64,000 bases of DNA from an uncultured Eubacterium sp. GTDB lineage: Bacteria > Bacillota > Clostridia > Lachnospirales > Lachnospiraceae. The stretch is from contig CAJOMD010000005.1 of the NCBI GenBank assembly GCA_905235555.1, positions 35,203 through 99,202 on the forward strand, written 5' to 3'. This document shows, piece after piece, positions 34,814 to 45,584 of this stretch. The translations under genes and the position numbers were made by a program. The stretch's first letter is position 1, and each line of letters opens with the position of its first letter. The notes beneath the pieces were generated by a model. It was given only the letters and a program-made list of their open reading frames with translations, was not told the origin of the DNA and made no database searches.

Positions 34814-37800
34814 AGCAATACTTTAAATATCCTTTAGAAAATTTAAATGAGTACGAGAAAGTGAAAGAGGCTATGGCGCTTGGCAGTTCAGTTCAAGTTA
34901 CTGGCTTAGAGGCAGCAGGTCTCTCTCACATGATCTCAGGATTGAACGAGGGCTATAAACAAAAAGTCGTCGTTACTTTTGATGCCATAAAGGCCCAGGA
35001 ACTGTGCGATGACTTAAGGAGTTTTGGTGTGGGTGCTATCTTGTATCCATCAAAAGATTTGATATTCTTTAGTGCAGATGTGCATGGAAGCTATATCCTC
35101 AAACAGCGCCTAGAATTTATACAAAAAGTGGTTAAGGGCGAGGAATTTACTGTAGTTTTGACAGTAGATGCCTTTCTCGACAAAATCATGCCACTTAAAA
35201 AAATCAAGAGTCATTTTCTAAATATAGAGGTGGGTAATCAAGTAAACATTGATGAACTTAAACATAGGTTTGTGGAGATGGGATATGAGAGTGTGGATCA
35301 AATTGAGAGCCCAGGTCAGTTTTCAGTGCGTGGAAGCATAGTAGATGTTTACACGCTAACGGATGAGGTTCCATTTAGAATAGATTTTTTCGACGATGAA
35401 ATAGAAGAGATAAAAAGTTTTGACGTGGACACGCAAAGATCCATTGAGAAAATTGATAGCATAAAACTTTATCCAGCAAATGAATATATTTTGGATGAGC
35501 AGCAGATAGAAAAAGGTGTAAAAGCCATCCGAGAAGAGTTAGAAGAACAGACTGGAAGATTAAAAGACAACGCAGAAGATGGGGATGACAGCGCAAACAG
35601 ACTTCGCTACACCGTGGAAGAGTTTTTAACAAAGGTGGATATAGATCCAACTAGTCCGGCTTACGATTCGTATGTTAACTATTTCTTTGATGATATGGTA
35701 AGCTTAGTTGATTACTTTGAAAATCCAGTGTTCTTTATAGACGAGCCAAATAGAGTGGCAGAGAAATTGAACTCTGCCAGTATGGAATTTGCTGAGAGTA
35801 TGTCAAACCGCCTAGGCAAAGGCTATGTGCTTCCGGGGCAGATTGATATTATCTGGGACAAAGATGATATTCTTCAAAAGATAAACAAGGAAGCCAAAGT
35901 AATGTTTACCACAATCGCTCAGAAGGCCAAGGCCTTTGATGTGGATACTCAGGTAGAGATGGAGTGTAAAAATGTGCACTCATACAATGGACGCTTTGAG
36001 ATGTTAATTAGCGACCTTGAAAATTATAAAAAGAGAGACTTCGCGGTTCTGATTACGACTAGTTCTACCACCAGAGGTAAGAGAATGGCGAAGGAACTGA
36101 TGGACCAGGGGTTAAATTCTTATTTTGTAGACCAAAAAGAAATATCGGATAAAGTGCCTCAAGGCAAAGAAGTAATGATTGTCAAAGATAAATTGAAGGC
36201 AGGATTCATTTACCCATTGCTTAAATATGCTGTGATTACGGACTCGGATATTTTTGGCGAGAGGAGACGTCGCCCTAAAAGTAAGAGCACATATAAGGGC
36301 AGCGTGATTTCTGGCTTTGCGGACTTGAATGTGGGAGATTACGTGGTGCATGAAAATCATGGGCTTGGAATTTACCGCGGAATAGAGGAAGTGGAAGTGG
36401 AGGACATAAAGAAAGATTACATCAAGATTGAGTATGTGAACAATTCATTTTTATATGTGCCAGCCACACAGTTAGATGTAATTCAAAAATATGCGGACGC
36501 GGAGGCAAAGCCCCCTAAGCTAAATAAATTGGGTGGCCAGGAATGGTCCAGAACAAAGGGCAAAGTTAAGAAGGCGGTAGATGAGATAGCAGAAGAGTTG
36601 GTAGAATTATATGCTACCAGGGACAAAGGAACAGGCTTTAGATTTTCACCAGACAATGAGTGGCAAAGAGAGTTCGAGGAATTATTCACTCACGAGGAGA
36701 CTGACGATCAACTAGAGGCTATCAAGGAAGTTAAAAAAGATATGCAAAGCACCAAAATCATGGATCGCTTGATTTGTGGCGATGTGGGATTTGGTAAAAC
36801 TGAAGTGGCACTTCGTGCTGCATTTAAAGCAGTGCAAGATGGAAAGCAAGTGGCATATTTAGTTCCAACTACGGTTTTGGCGCAGCAGCATTATAAAACA
36901 TTTGTGCAGCGTTTCAAAGATTTCCCAGTGAGAGTAGAGATGCTCTCTCGTTTTAGAACGAAGGCCAATATCAATCAGACTATAAAAGATTTAAAGAGTG
37001 GAACTGTGGAGGTAGTTATTGGCACACACAGACTGCTCTCTAAAGATGTGAAGTTCAACGACCTAGGTCTTCTAATCATAGACGAAGAACAGCGCTTTGG
37101 CGTGAAGCACAAGGAGAGAATAAAAGAACTTAAAAATAGCGTAGATGTAATCACATTAACAGCCACACCTATCCCCCGAACTCTTCATATGAGTTTGATT
37201 GGTGTTAGGGATATGTGTATTATGACTGAGGCTCCACAGGATAGAATGCCTATTCAGACATTTGTCATGGAGTATAATGATGAGACAGTACGTGATGCTA
37301 TAAACCGCGAGCTTTACAGAAAAGGTCAGGTATTCTACGTTTACAATAAGATAGAGACTATCGCAAATATGGCAGCGCGTATTCAGAAGGCTGTTCCGCA
37401 TGCTAGAGTGGCTTACGCTCACGGTCAGATGAGCGAGCGACAGCTTGAAGATATAATGTATGATTTTGTAAATGGAGACATAGATGTTTTGGTTTCAACC
37501 ACAATCATTGAGACCGGTTTAGATATTCCAAATGCCAATACTATAATCATTCATAATGCAGAGAAAATGGGACTATCACAACTTTACCAACTTCGTGGAC
37601 GCGTGGGCAGATCAAATAGAAATGCATATGCGTTTATGATGTACAGTCGCGAAAAAGTCTTGAGCGAAGTGGCAGAAAAGAGACTTAGTGCGATTAGAAG
37701 TTTTACAGATTTGGGCTCTGGTGTAAAGATTGCTATGCGTGATTTAGAAATAAGAGGAGCAGGTAATATACTTGGTGCTTCACAGAGTGGACACATGGGA

Positions 37801-38325
37801 GAAGTAGGATATGACCTATATTGTAAATTGCTAGAAGAAGCAATCTCAATTAAGAAGGGCAACAAGCCTAAGGAAGACTTCGAGACAAAGATAGATATAA
37901 ATGAGGATGCGTTTGTTCCGCCCACATATATTACAAACGAATCTTTAAAGATGGACATCTACAAACGAATTGCTGGAATCGAGACTCAGGAAGAATACGA
38001 GGATATGCAAAACGAGCTTGTGGATAGATTTGGAGAAATTCCAACTCAGGTAGATAATTTGATGCAGATTGTCCTAATCAAGCACGCGGCCCATGAAAAC
38101 TTCATTACAGAGATAAAGGGCAATAAAAACAAAATTATAATGTATATGTGGTCTGAGGCAAAAATAGATGTTGAAAGAATACCTATACTTGTGAGAGAAT
38201 ATAGAGGAAAGTTGAAATTCGTGCCGGATGACAACTGCTTCGAATACTATCCAGAGGATAAGTCTAAGGACTTGATAGAGATAGTAAAAGATGTGGTGGA
38301 AGACTTGTCTACACTAAAGGGCTAG
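34810..38325 (+). CDS. mfd: Transcription-repair coupling factor
   Basis: 1171 residues, full length. The N-terminal UvrB-like part (about 1-340) is followed by the RNA-polymerase-interacting CarD-like domain near 510 ([20 protein letters not shown]). The RecG-like translocase has Walker [10 protein letters not shown] (about 657), [24 protein letters not shown] and the [14 protein letters not shown] motif. The C-terminal TRCF domain follows. Mfd removes stalled RNA polymerase from lesions and recruits UvrA. Translationally coupled to pth. Confidence 0.97.
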   Translation: MKQYFKYPLENLNEYEKVKEAMALGSSVQVTGLEAAGLSHMISGLNEGYKQKVVVTFDAIKAQELCDDLRSFGVGAILYPSKDLIFFSADVHGSYILKQRLEFIQKVVKGEEFTVVLTVDAFLDKIMPLKKIKSHFLNIEVGNQVNIDELKHRFVEMGYESVDQIESPGQFSVRGSIVDVYTLTDEVPFRIDFFDDEIEEIKSFDVDTQRSIEKIDSIKLYPANEYILDEQQIEKGVKAIREELEEQTGRLKDNAEDGDDSANRLRYTVEEFLTKVDIDPTSPAYDSYVNYFFDDMVSLVDYFENPVFFIDEPNRVAEKLNSASMEFAESMSNRLGKGYVLPGQIDIIWDKDDILQKINKEAKVMFTTIAQKAKAFDVDTQVEMECKNVHSYNGRFEMLISDLENYKKRDFAVLITTSSTTRGKRMAKELMDQGLNSYFVDQKEISDKVPQGKEVMIVKDKLKAGFIYPLLKYAVITDSDIFGERRRRPKSKSTYKGSVISGFADLNVGDYVVHENHGLGIYRGIEEVEVEDIKKDYIKIEYVNNSFLYVPATQLDVIQKYADAEAKPPKLNKLGGQEWSRTKGKVKKAVDEIAEELVELYATRDKGTGFRFSPDNEWQREFEELFTHEETDDQLEAIKEVKKDMQSTKIMDRLICGDVGFGKTEVALRAAFKAVQDGKQVAYLVPTTVLAQQHYKTFVQRFKDFPVRVEMLSRFRTKANINQTIKDLKSGTVEVVIGTHRLLSKDVKFNDLGLLIIDEEQRFGVKHKERIKELKNSVDVITLTATPIPRTLHMSLIGVRDMCIMTEAPQDRMPIQTFVMEYNDETVRDAINRELYRKGQVFYVYNKIETIANMAARIQKAVPHARVAYAHGQMSERQLEDIMYDFVNGDIDVLVSTTIIETGLDIPNANTIIIHNAEKMGLSQLYQLRGRVGRSNRNAYAFMMYSREKVLSEVAEKRLSAIRSFTDLGSGVKIAMRDLEIRGAGNILGASQSGHMGEVGYDLYCKLLEEAISIKKGNKPKEDFETKIDINEDAFVPPTYITNESLKMDIYKRIAGIETQEEYEDMQNELVDRFGEIPTQVDNLMQIVLIKHAAHENFITEIKGNKNKIIMYMWSEAKIDVERIPILVREYRGKLKFVPDDNCFEYYPEDKSKDLIEIVKDVVEDLSTLKG

Positions 38326-38413
38326 CGAAAGCATCCGCGACAAAGAGATAAACTCTAACGAGACTTTAATAAAAGATTTTTAAGATAATCTATATTGGAT
38401 TTAAGGATAAATT

Positions 38414-39106
38414 ATGAGGAAACTATTATTTTTTACAATTTGCATAGGTCTAGTGATGGGATTGACCGGCTGCGGATGTAGTAGCAAAGATGATACAAAG
38501 TTGTCTGATGATAAGAGAGTTGCCATAACAGTAGATGGGCATGATGTGTACTTGGATGAGGCCAGGTATTATGCGTATTCAGCGCAGGCTACCAACGAGG
38601 TGTACTATATTGCTAATGAACCTAGAGAAATAGACTGGAATCAAAAAGTTGAAAGTGGAACAGCTCAAAATGCAATTAAGGGAGAGGTGCTTGATAGTAT
38701 TTGCAGAAGAGAATGCTTCTACGATAAGAGAGAAGAGTACAATGTAAAGTTGGATTCAGATGAAAAAAAAGAGGTAGAAAAAAATGTTAAAAACTATTTT
38801 TCTCAGACTAGTGAAAAGTTAAAAAACAAAATTAATATCTCAAAGAAGAGATTAGGGGAAGTTTTTACAAAAGATATGATAGCTACCAAGGTGGAAGACA
38901 TAATGGAGGTTGAAACTAAAGGATTGGTGGGCGATTACTATAAAGATTTTATAGATAATGCATCAGTAAATTGTGAAAAATGCTGGTCAGATATTAATTT
39001 TCAGCAACACATTCTCAGCAAAAAGGATATGGAAGCAGAGACCGGATTAGCTACAGAAGTACCTGAGGATACAGAAGAAGATACCACATTGGAAAGTGTG
39101 GAATAA
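38414..39106 (+). CDS. Lipoprotein with SurA/PrsA-like N-terminal chaperone region
   Basis: 230 residues. The lipobox LTGC (Cys20) follows a short signal peptide. The rest (AITVDGHDVYLDEARYYAYS and following helices) resembles the SurA/trigger-factor-type N domain found in PrsA-like foldases, but no parvulin PPIase domain is present. It therefore may act as a chaperone only. Acidic low-complexity C-terminus. It follows pth-mfd by 88 bases, a common position for peptidylprolyl-isomerase-type lipoproteins in Lachnospiraceae. RBS TAAGGAT is fair. Confidence 0.75.
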   Translation: MRKLLFFTICIGLVMGLTGCGCSSKDDTKLSDDKRVAITVDGHDVYLDEARYYAYSAQATNEVYYIANEPREIDWNQKVESGTAQNAIKGEVLDSICRRECFYDKREEYNVKLDSDEKKEVEKNVKNYFSQTSEKLKNKINISKKRLGEVFTKDMIATKVEDIMEVETKGLVGDYYKDFIDNASVNCEKCWSDINFQQHILSKKDMEAETGLATEVPEDTEEDTTLESVE

Positions 39107-39144
39107 AAACAATAAAAAATTAGTGGAAAGTACGATAAATATTA

Positions 39145-39178
39145 GAAAAGCGACGGTAAATTTGCCGTCGCTTTTCAT
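39145..39178 (+). terminator. Terminator before the polysaccharide cluster
   Basis: AAAAGCGACGG (from 39146) pairs with CCGTCGCTTTT, followed by CATTTAATTT. It separates the pth-mfd group from the glycan cluster. Confidence 0.8.
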
Positions 39179-39206
39179 TTAATTTAGACCCATTTTATGG
39201 TAAAAT
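39178..39206 (+). promoter_or_regulatory. Promoter of the polysaccharide cluster
   Basis: Extended -10 TGG-TAAAAT (39198-39206) with a weak -35 TTTAAT (39178-39183) 17 bases away. The start would be near 39213, which excludes the TTG at 39211 as start codon of the first gene. Confidence 0.45.
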
Positions 39207-39237
39207 ATACTTGGATTATGTGACAAAGGGGATTACT

Positions 39238-40701
39238 ATGCATATAAAGTCGAAATATAGCTGGATGAAGCATTTAGATTTTATAATAATTGATGCAATT
39301 TTATTAAATGTGTCATTGATTTTGGCGTACGTTATTAGAAGAGGAAACTTTAAAATGTTTCTTTTTTCACAGTATAGAACGATAGCCATATTAATTACAG
39401 TTTTGCATTTTTGCATCGTTTTATTTTCGAGCACATATTCCGATATTTTATATAGAGGATACTTTACAGAGTTCAAAAAAGTAGCTTTTCACACCATTAA
39501 ATTAGTATCAGTTTCTTTTATACTGTTGTTTCTAATGGGATATACAGATTTACTATCTAGATTTATTTTAGTGGCATTTCCATTTATTTTCTTGATACTA
39601 AGTTATTTTGCACATATTTTATGGAAAAAGGTACTATTAAAAGTTACTAAACGCGGCGAGAATATGAGACAGTTCGTATTAGTTACAGATCAAAGACATA
39701 TAAATGAGGCTGTGACTAAGTTACAAGATGGAACGAATATAAGTTTCTCAATCAAAGGAATTAGTCTTACAAGAGAGCCAGATATTAACTCAACACTTTA
39801 CAAAGAGAATCAATATAAGGGTGTGCCAATAGTAGCCATAGGCAAAGAAATGTACGATTATTGCGTGACAGAAGTAGTGGATGGAGTGGTTATTTGTCTT
39901 GGAACAAAGCATATAGATGAGATGAGAAGACTAGCGGACAATTTCCTAAACATGGGAGTTACCGTTTTTGTGGTAATGAACTTATTTGCGAAGGATATGC
40001 CACACACTATGTTCACTCATCTTAACAGTGCGAGGGTTATTGCAACTAGTATTAACACAGCATCTCCACTTGCATTATTTACAAAGAGAGTGGCCGACAT
40101 ATTTTTTGGAATAATCGGTTGCATAGCCACAGGTATATTATTTATATTCCTAGCACCGCTCATTAAGAAGGCCGATCCAAAGGGACCAATTTTCTTCAAG
40201 CAAGAGCGTGCGGGTAGAAATGGCAGAAAGTTTTATATGTACAAATTTAGAAGTATGTATGTGGACGCAGAGGAACGCAAGAAAGAACTTATGGAACGAA
40301 ATGAGATGGAAGGTCTTATGTTCAAAATAGATGGAGACCCAAGAATATTAGGATCTGGGAAAGATGGAAAGAGAAAAGGACTTGGTTACAGAATTAGGGA
40401 GTGGTCATTGGATGAATTTCCAAATGCATGGAGTATTCTAAAAGGCGATATGAGTGTAGTTGGAACAAGACCACCTACCATGGACGAGTATGAGAAATAT
40501 GAATTAAGACATAAGTCTCGTCTGGCTGTTAAGCCTGGATTAACAGGTCTTTGGCAAGTGAGTGGAAGATCAGACATCACAGATTTTGATGAGATAGTGA
40601 AACTAGACAACGAGTATATTCAAAACTGGACTATTGGTTTGGACATCAAGATTATGTTAAAAACATTTGCGGCAGTACTTAAAAGACAGGGAAGTCATTA
40701 A
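39238..40701 (+). CDS. Polyprenyl-phosphate sugar-1-phosphate transferase (WcaJ/CpsE type)
   Basis: Start at ATG 39238, 5 bases after AAAGGGGA. 487 residues. Four to five membrane helices fall within about 1-125, a nucleotide-binding-like middle region at 130-265, then the bacterial sugar transferase domain. That domain has KRVADIFFGIIGC, GPIFFKQERAGRNGRKFYMY, the KFRSM motif, RREWSLDE-like REWSLDEFPN, GTRPP and KPGLTGLWQVSGRSD. It starts repeat-unit synthesis by moving a hexose-1-phosphate from UDP-sugar to undecaprenyl phosphate. As first gene behind the promoter it defines the start of the locus. Confidence 0.92.
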   Translation: MHIKSKYSWMKHLDFIIIDAILLNVSLILAYVIRRGNFKMFLFSQYRTIAILITVLHFCIVLFSSTYSDILYRGYFTEFKKVAFHTIKLVSVSFILLFLMGYTDLLSRFILVAFPFIFLILSYFAHILWKKVLLKVTKRGENMRQFVLVTDQRHINEAVTKLQDGTNISFSIKGISLTREPDINSTLYKENQYKGVPIVAIGKEMYDYCVTEVVDGVVICLGTKHIDEMRRLADNFLNMGVTVFVVMNLFAKDMPHTMFTHLNSARVIATSINTASPLALFTKRVADIFFGIIGCIATGILFIFLAPLIKKADPKGPIFFKQERAGRNGRKFYMYKFRSMYVDAEERKKELMERNEMEGLMFKIDGDPRILGSGKDGKRKGLGYRIREWSLDEFPNAWSILKGDMSVVGTRPPTMDEYEKYELRHKSRLAVKPGLTGLWQVSGRSDITDFDEIVKLDNEYIQNWTIGLDIKIMLKTFAAVLKRQGSH

Positions 40702-40784
40702 AGAGATATTTAAAACGAAAGTTGTTAAATATATTGTGTGAAGTGATACATAAAATTAAAAACTAAAATGGGAAGAGCAGAAAA

Positions 40785-41957
40785 ATGAAACATGTATTTA
40801 TTGTAGGAAGTAAAGGTATACCTAACCAGTACGGTGGGTTCGAAGCATTTGTGGAAAAGTTAACTGAATATAAAAAGAGCGATGATATTATGTATCATGT
40901 GTCGGCCATCAAGGATAGCGATGAGTTTAACCCTGATGAAGCGATATATGAGTTTAATGGTGCACATTGCTTTAATATCAAGCAGAGAATTAATAGTCCG
41001 GCAAAGGCTATTTTTTACGATGTTGACTCCATAAAATACAGTCTAAAGTATATTAAAGAAAACAAGATAGAGGAGCCAATCGTTTACGTTTTGGCATGTA
41101 GGATTGGTCCATACATCAGAAAGTACAAGAGGAAAATCCACAAACTTGGCGGAAAGTTATATGTAAACCCAGATGGCCATGAGTGGAAGAGAAGTAAGTG
41201 GGGCAAATGGGTTAGAAGATACTGGAAGTATTCTGAGAAGAAGATGGTTAAACATGCAGATCTTCTCATTTGTGACAGTAAAGGGATAGAAAAATATATT
41301 CAGACGGAATATAACAAATACGAAACTAAAACTATGTTTATTCCATATGGGGCACAGACTTCACCATCTACTTTATCAGATGATGATCCAAAAGTGACCG
41401 AGTGGTATGACAAATTTCAGATTAGACCTAGTCAATATTATTTGATGGTGGGACGTTTTGTACCGGAAAACAATTTCGAGATAGTCATTAAAGAGTTTAT
41501 GAAGTCCGATACCAAAAAAGATTTGGTAATCATTTCGTACTACAAAAACACACCGCTATATGATTTGCTAGTGAACGAGTATCAGATAGATAAAGACCCT
41601 AGAATTAAACTAGTAGGAACTTTGTATGACGAACAATTACTAAAAAAGATTCGAGAGAATGCATACGCATACATTCACGGACACTCAGTGGGTGGCACTA
41701 ATCCTAGTTTGCTGGAGGCGCTAGGGAGAACAGATGTGAATTTAGTATATGATGTATCGTTTAACAAAGAAGTGGCAAAAGATGGAGCTATCTACTGGAA
41801 CGAAGAATATGCGCTTCTTAGAAATATAATTAATAGATGCGATGAAGCCACAATAGATAAAAGATATGAATTAGGACTCCAGGCAAAAGCTAGAATAGAG
41901 GGCGGTTACACATGGGATAAAGTAGTAGACCAGTATGAGGAGTTGTTCTTGAAATGA
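40785..41957 (+). CDS. DUF1972-type glycosyltransferase, probable rhamnosyltransferase
   Basis: 390 residues. It starts with FIVGSKGIPNQYGGFEAFVE, the DUF1972 signature of WchF/Cps2T- and GacB-like enzymes, followed by a GT4-like second domain (YYLMVGRFVPENNFEIVIKE, YIHGHSVGGTNPSLLEALG). Characterised relatives add L-rhamnose as the second sugar of cell-wall or capsule repeats. The complete rml set downstream supports dTDP-rhamnose as donor; the specificity is inferred. Stop overlaps the next start (ATGA). Confidence 0.85.
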   Translation: MKHVFIVGSKGIPNQYGGFEAFVEKLTEYKKSDDIMYHVSAIKDSDEFNPDEAIYEFNGAHCFNIKQRINSPAKAIFYDVDSIKYSLKYIKENKIEEPIVYVLACRIGPYIRKYKRKIHKLGGKLYVNPDGHEWKRSKWGKWVRRYWKYSEKKMVKHADLLICDSKGIEKYIQTEYNKYETKTMFIPYGAQTSPSTLSDDDPKVTEWYDKFQIRPSQYYLMVGRFVPENNFEIVIKEFMKSDTKKDLVIISYYKNTPLYDLLVNEYQIDKDPRIKLVGTLYDEQLLKKIRENAYAYIHGHSVGGTNPSLLEALGRTDVNLVYDVSFNKEVAKDGAIYWNEEYALLRNIINRCDEATIDKRYELGLQAKARIEGGYTWDKVVDQYEELFLK

Positions 41958-43333
41958 GAATATTGCATTACTCCTTAGGGTTTCCACCTTACAGGAGTGG
42001 AGGACTAACTAAATATAGTGTAGACCTTATGTGGGCTCAAAAGGAAAAGGGTCATCAGGTAATAATGATGTGGCCGGGAAAGATGAATCTTACCGGTCAT
42101 TTTGTGCGTTTTAAAAGAAGTAAAAACGTTCAAAAAATCAACCGTGAGTCTGTGACATTTGAAAGCATAGAGTTAATCAACCCACTTCCTGTCCCTTTGG
42201 ACGAGGGAATATTAGAGGTGGATAAGTTTATGGAGCCTTGCGAAAATCCTGAGGCTTTTACTGAACTTTTAAGAAGAGTAGATCCAGATGTTATACACAT
42301 TCACACTTTCCAGGGACTATATCCAGAACTTTTGATTGCGGCCAAGGAACTAGGCATTAGAACTGTGTTTACTACACACGACTACTTTGGCATTTGTCCA
42401 AAGATTACATTGTTTAGAGATGGAGACGTTTGTAACGGAGACTGTGGCAAATGTGCAAACTGTAACAAAGATGCATTATCGATGAACAAGATAAAGTTAA
42501 TTCAATCTACTCAGTACAGGAAATTTAAAGATTCTTCAATAGTTAAGAAACTTAGAAAAAACCATAGAGATGACTTCTACGAAGAAGATGCGAAGCTGAT
42601 AAAAGAAGAGGAAAACATAGAAAAGAGATTTGAGCAGGAAGATTTAAGCGACGAAATATATGAAGAACTAAGAGATTTCTACAGACAGTTCTTCAAATTT
42701 ATTGACGCAGTTCACTTTAATAGTTCAGTGACAAGGGATGTGTTTAGAAGATATTTGCCTCAAGAAGTGAAGGGCAAAATCATAAATATAAGCAATAGCG
42801 GAATCCAAGACAAAAGAAAACTTAGGGGCTATGGTGGAAAACTTCGAATAGTTTACCCAGCAGCAGCTAGAGAAAGTAAAGGGTTTTTTATGCTGAAGGA
42901 AGCACTAGATGAACTATGGTCAGAAAACGTTAGAGATTTTGAATTAGACGTTTACAGCGAACCTAGAAATGTGAGCGGCTATATGAAAGTGATGGGAGCA
43001 TATTCGCCAAACGATTTGGACATTATTTACGAGCATGCAGATCTTTTGGTGGCGCCTAGTCTTTGGTATGAAACATATGGATTCACAGTATTAGAAGCGC
43101 TTTGCTATGCAGTGCCGCCGCTCGTTACTACTAGAGTGGGGGCAAAGGATCTCCTAAAAGAGGGACATCTAGGAATGATCATTCAGCCTACCAAAGAAGA
43201 CCTTAAGCAGGCTATTTCATACATCATAAAAAATAGAGATATATTAGAAGTATACAACAAGAGAATTTACAGAGAATTTAACTTTAGGGATGTTAGGAAT
43301 TCCTTTGACGAAGTTGAGAAACTTTATCAATAA
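41954..43333 (+). CDS. Family 4 glycosyltransferase
   Basis: 459 residues of GT-B fold. The N-terminal part has LGFPPYRSGGLTKYSVDLMW and VIHIHTFQGLYPE; the C-terminal part has APSLWYETYGFTVLEALCYA, the GT4 E-x7-E-like donor site. An insert of about 100 charged residues between the domains begins with a Cys cluster CNGDCGKCANC (about 159-169) that may bind a metal, as seen in some related capsule transferases. Donor and acceptor unknown. Coupled by a 4-base overlap to the DUF1972 gene. Confidence 0.85.
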   Translation: MRILHYSLGFPPYRSGGLTKYSVDLMWAQKEKGHQVIMMWPGKMNLTGHFVRFKRSKNVQKINRESVTFESIELINPLPVPLDEGILEVDKFMEPCENPEAFTELLRRVDPDVIHIHTFQGLYPELLIAAKELGIRTVFTTHDYFGICPKITLFRDGDVCNGDCGKCANCNKDALSMNKIKLIQSTQYRKFKDSSIVKKLRKNHRDDFYEEDAKLIKEEENIEKRFEQEDLSDEIYEELRDFYRQFFKFIDAVHFNSSVTRDVFRRYLPQEVKGKIINISNSGIQDKRKLRGYGGKLRIVYPAAARESKGFFMLKEALDELWSENVRDFELDVYSEPRNVSGYMKVMGAYSPNDLDIIYEHADLLVAPSLWYETYGFTVLEALCYAVPPLVTTRVGAKDLLKEGHLGMIIQPTKEDLKQAISYIIKNRDILEVYNKRIYREFNFRDVRNSFDEVEKLYQ

Positions 43334-43347
43334 AGTTGGAGATAAAG

Positions 43348-44151
43348 ATGATTCCAAAAGTAATTCATTACTGCTGGTTCGGCAAAGGCCAAATGCCAGA
43401 GAAAGAAAAAAAGTGCATAGAGAGCTGGAAACGGTTTTTCCCAGATTTTCAGATCAAGAAGTGGGATGAATCTAACTTTGATTATTCGTCGTGCAAGTTT
43501 TCAAGACAAGCCTACGACAAAGGAAAGTATGCCTTTGTGAGTGACTATGCTAGAGCAAAGATACTTTATGAAGAAGGTGGACTTTACCTTGATACGGACG
43601 TAGAGATAATTAAAAAATTTCCAAGAAGAGCCATGAAACTGTTTGAAGGAATCGAAAATAAACACGGTGTGAAAAACTTTATGGGCTTTGAAAGAAGGCA
43701 TTTCATTGGAACAGCAGTGATGGCGGTAGAAAAACACAATAACATAATTAAACAGTTATTAGATTACTACGAGAAACATGATTTCTTAAACGAAAAGGGA
43801 GAGATAGATAATATAGCAAATGTTTCTATTCTAACAGACATTATGAAGGAGTATGGATTAGTGTTGGGAGGTAACAAGCAAGTGGTAGAAGGCTTTGCCA
43901 TCTTTAATAGAGAACATTTTTATCCTAAAAAATTGGGAGAAGAAGATTTCAGAATTACAGATGAAACTTGCGCCATACATAAATATTCTAGCAGTTGGAT
44001 GAGCAAGCGTGAATTAAAGAGAGGGAACAGTAGATTATGGATTAATTTTGGAAGACCAATTTTTAGAACAACTAGAAATGCGATAGTAAAAGTTTTGGGG
44101 AAAGAAAAAGCTAGAGACATAGAAGTTAAAATACGAAACAAGATGAGATAG
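43348..44151 (+). CDS. Family 32 glycosyltransferase (OCH1/capsular sugar-binding type)
   Basis: Start placed at ATG 43348 behind TTGGAGA; the TTG at 43336 is the end of the ribosome site region. 267 residues. The start IPKVIHYCWFGKGQMPEKEK and the YALFSDY-like FVSDYARAKILYEEGG with LDTDVE (DxD metal/donor site) are typical of the Gly_transf_sug family. It probably adds one sugar to the repeat unit. A 65-base AT-rich gap follows before the next gene. Confidence 0.87.
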   Translation: MIPKVIHYCWFGKGQMPEKEKKCIESWKRFFPDFQIKKWDESNFDYSSCKFSRQAYDKGKYAFVSDYARAKILYEEGGLYLDTDVEIIKKFPRRAMKLFEGIENKHGVKNFMGFERRHFIGTAVMAVEKHNNIIKQLLDYYEKHDFLNEKGEIDNIANVSILTDIMKEYGLVLGGNKQVVEGFAIFNREHFYPKKLGEEDFRITDETCAIHKYSSSWMSKRELKRGNSRLWINFGRPIFRTTRNAIVKVLGKEKARDIEVKIRNKMR

Positions 44152-44216
44152 ATAGAAAACAATATGAGATAAAAAAGACGAGATTAATTAGACAAGATTG
44201 CGAGATAGGAAATATT

Positions 44217-45578
44217 ATGTGGAACAAAATATGTGAAGAGATTTTCACAGAATTAACCAGAAAATTGAATAGTGAAAATATCAGGTATTTTATTTTGCGT
44301 AATTACAAGGGACTTCCAGAAGAAAACGAGGCAAAAGATATAGATTTGGTAGTTGATCCTAAAAAGGCAAAGTACGTGCAAGAACTACTTAGAAATATCT
44401 TTAAAAACAATGGCCTCGAGTACTATGATGAAGCGCGTTTTGACAAAATGTTTTGTATGCATGGCATGAGCATCAAGAATAATACAGGAATTCACATTGA
44501 TGTTATTGGTGGATACAGAGTGAAAGGTTATGAAATCTATACCTTTGAAGAACTCTATACGCATGTGGTGGAATATAAAGACTTTTATGTACTGGACGAA
44601 TTTTTTGACGGGGTAATGCTCTTAGTCTATAAGATTTTTGGATACAAGACCCCAGAGTTGAAAGATCTATACAGAAAGGAAATTTCTGAGTGTTTAAAAA
44701 ATTATGAAGATGATTTTAGAAAAGAATTACACAAGCTATTTGGAATAGGGCTTGGAAATAAAATTGCGCATTTTATAGAGGATGACAATTATGAAGGACT
44801 GCTTAAAATTCAAAAAGAGTTTAGTAAAGCGCTAAAGAAATATGCTAAAAAGAAATCGCTTGCAAAAACTATTGGCGGGAAGATGGCATTTGTCTGGCAA
44901 AAGTTTGACCGCGTAATTTTAAGATATCGAAAATACAAGAGAGTGTTTGCAGTGCTCGGATGTGATGGAAGTGGAAAGAGTACTTTTATAGATGAAACTG
45001 TAAAGCAGATGAATACATATTATGTGAATGATGAGAATGATAATCGTTTTCACATATATCACTTTAGACCCGAGATTATCCCTAACCTAGGAGAGGTAGG
45101 AGAGAAGGCTAAAGTGAGCGAGCAAGACAAAGACTTTGAAAAACCTCACAGAAACAAACCGGCCAATCCTATCAGTTCATTTTTTAGAATTGCATACTAT
45201 ACATTTGATTATATTTTCGGATGGCAAAAATGTGTGAGAAGAGATGTACACTACGATAGATATTCGGTGTTTGATAGATACAGTTATGATTTCATAGTGG
45301 ATCCAGAAAGAAGTAGACTTAAGATCCCAAGATGGATGAGAAGATTCTTTGTGAGATTAACACCTCAGCCGGGAGTTATTTTCATACTGATAGCAAACGC
45401 GGATACTATCTATTCAAGGAAACAAGAGTTGGATAAAGTCGAGATTGAAAGACAATTAGATGAGTATAAAAAACTAGGAGAGACTCATAAGAGATTCCAT
45501 TTCATAAATGCTGAGCGCAGCCCAAAGGAAATAGCGAATGAGGCATCAGAAATAATTTTGAGCTTTTACGCAAAGTAG
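44217..45578 (+). CDS. Nucleotidyltransferase-like domain fused to a P-loop (thymidylate-kinase-like) kinase
   Basis: 453 residues. The first ~110 residues look like a nucleotidyltransferase fold (YFILRNYKGLPEENEAKDID with DIDLVVD as the acidic pair). After a helical stretch, a P-loop domain starts at about 242 with VFAVLGCDGSGKSTF (loop 248-256), the thymidylate-kinase type, and has YDRYSVFDRYSYDFIVDPER as the expected D-R-Y segment. Similar two-domain proteins occur in polysaccharide clusters, but I know of no established reaction. It may phosphorylate a glycan or precursor; that is inference. No Wzx/Wzy or GT motif. Coding density and direction fit the cluster. Confidence 0.7.
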   Translation: MWNKICEEIFTELTRKLNSENIRYFILRNYKGLPEENEAKDIDLVVDPKKAKYVQELLRNIFKNNGLEYYDEARFDKMFCMHGMSIKNNTGIHIDVIGGYRVKGYEIYTFEELYTHVVEYKDFYVLDEFFDGVMLLVYKIFGYKTPELKDLYRKEISECLKNYEDDFRKELHKLFGIGLGNKIAHFIEDDNYEGLLKIQKEFSKALKKYAKKKSLAKTIGGKMAFVWQKFDRVILRYRKYKRVFAVLGCDGSGKSTFIDETVKQMNTYYVNDENDNRFHIYHFRPEIIPNLGEVGEKAKVSEQDKDFEKPHRNKPANPISSFFRIAYYTFDYIFGWQKCVRRDVHYDRYSVFDRYSYDFIVDPERSRLKIPRWMRRFFVRLTPQPGVIFILIANADTIYSRKQELDKVEIERQLDEYKKLGETHKRFHFINAERSPKEIANEASEIILSFYAK

Positions 45579-45584
45579 GTTGTT

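Noticed and set aside
36112..37958. Several minus-strand ORFs opposite mfd
   Set aside because: All lie inside the intact 1171-residue mfd frame and have no ribosome sites.
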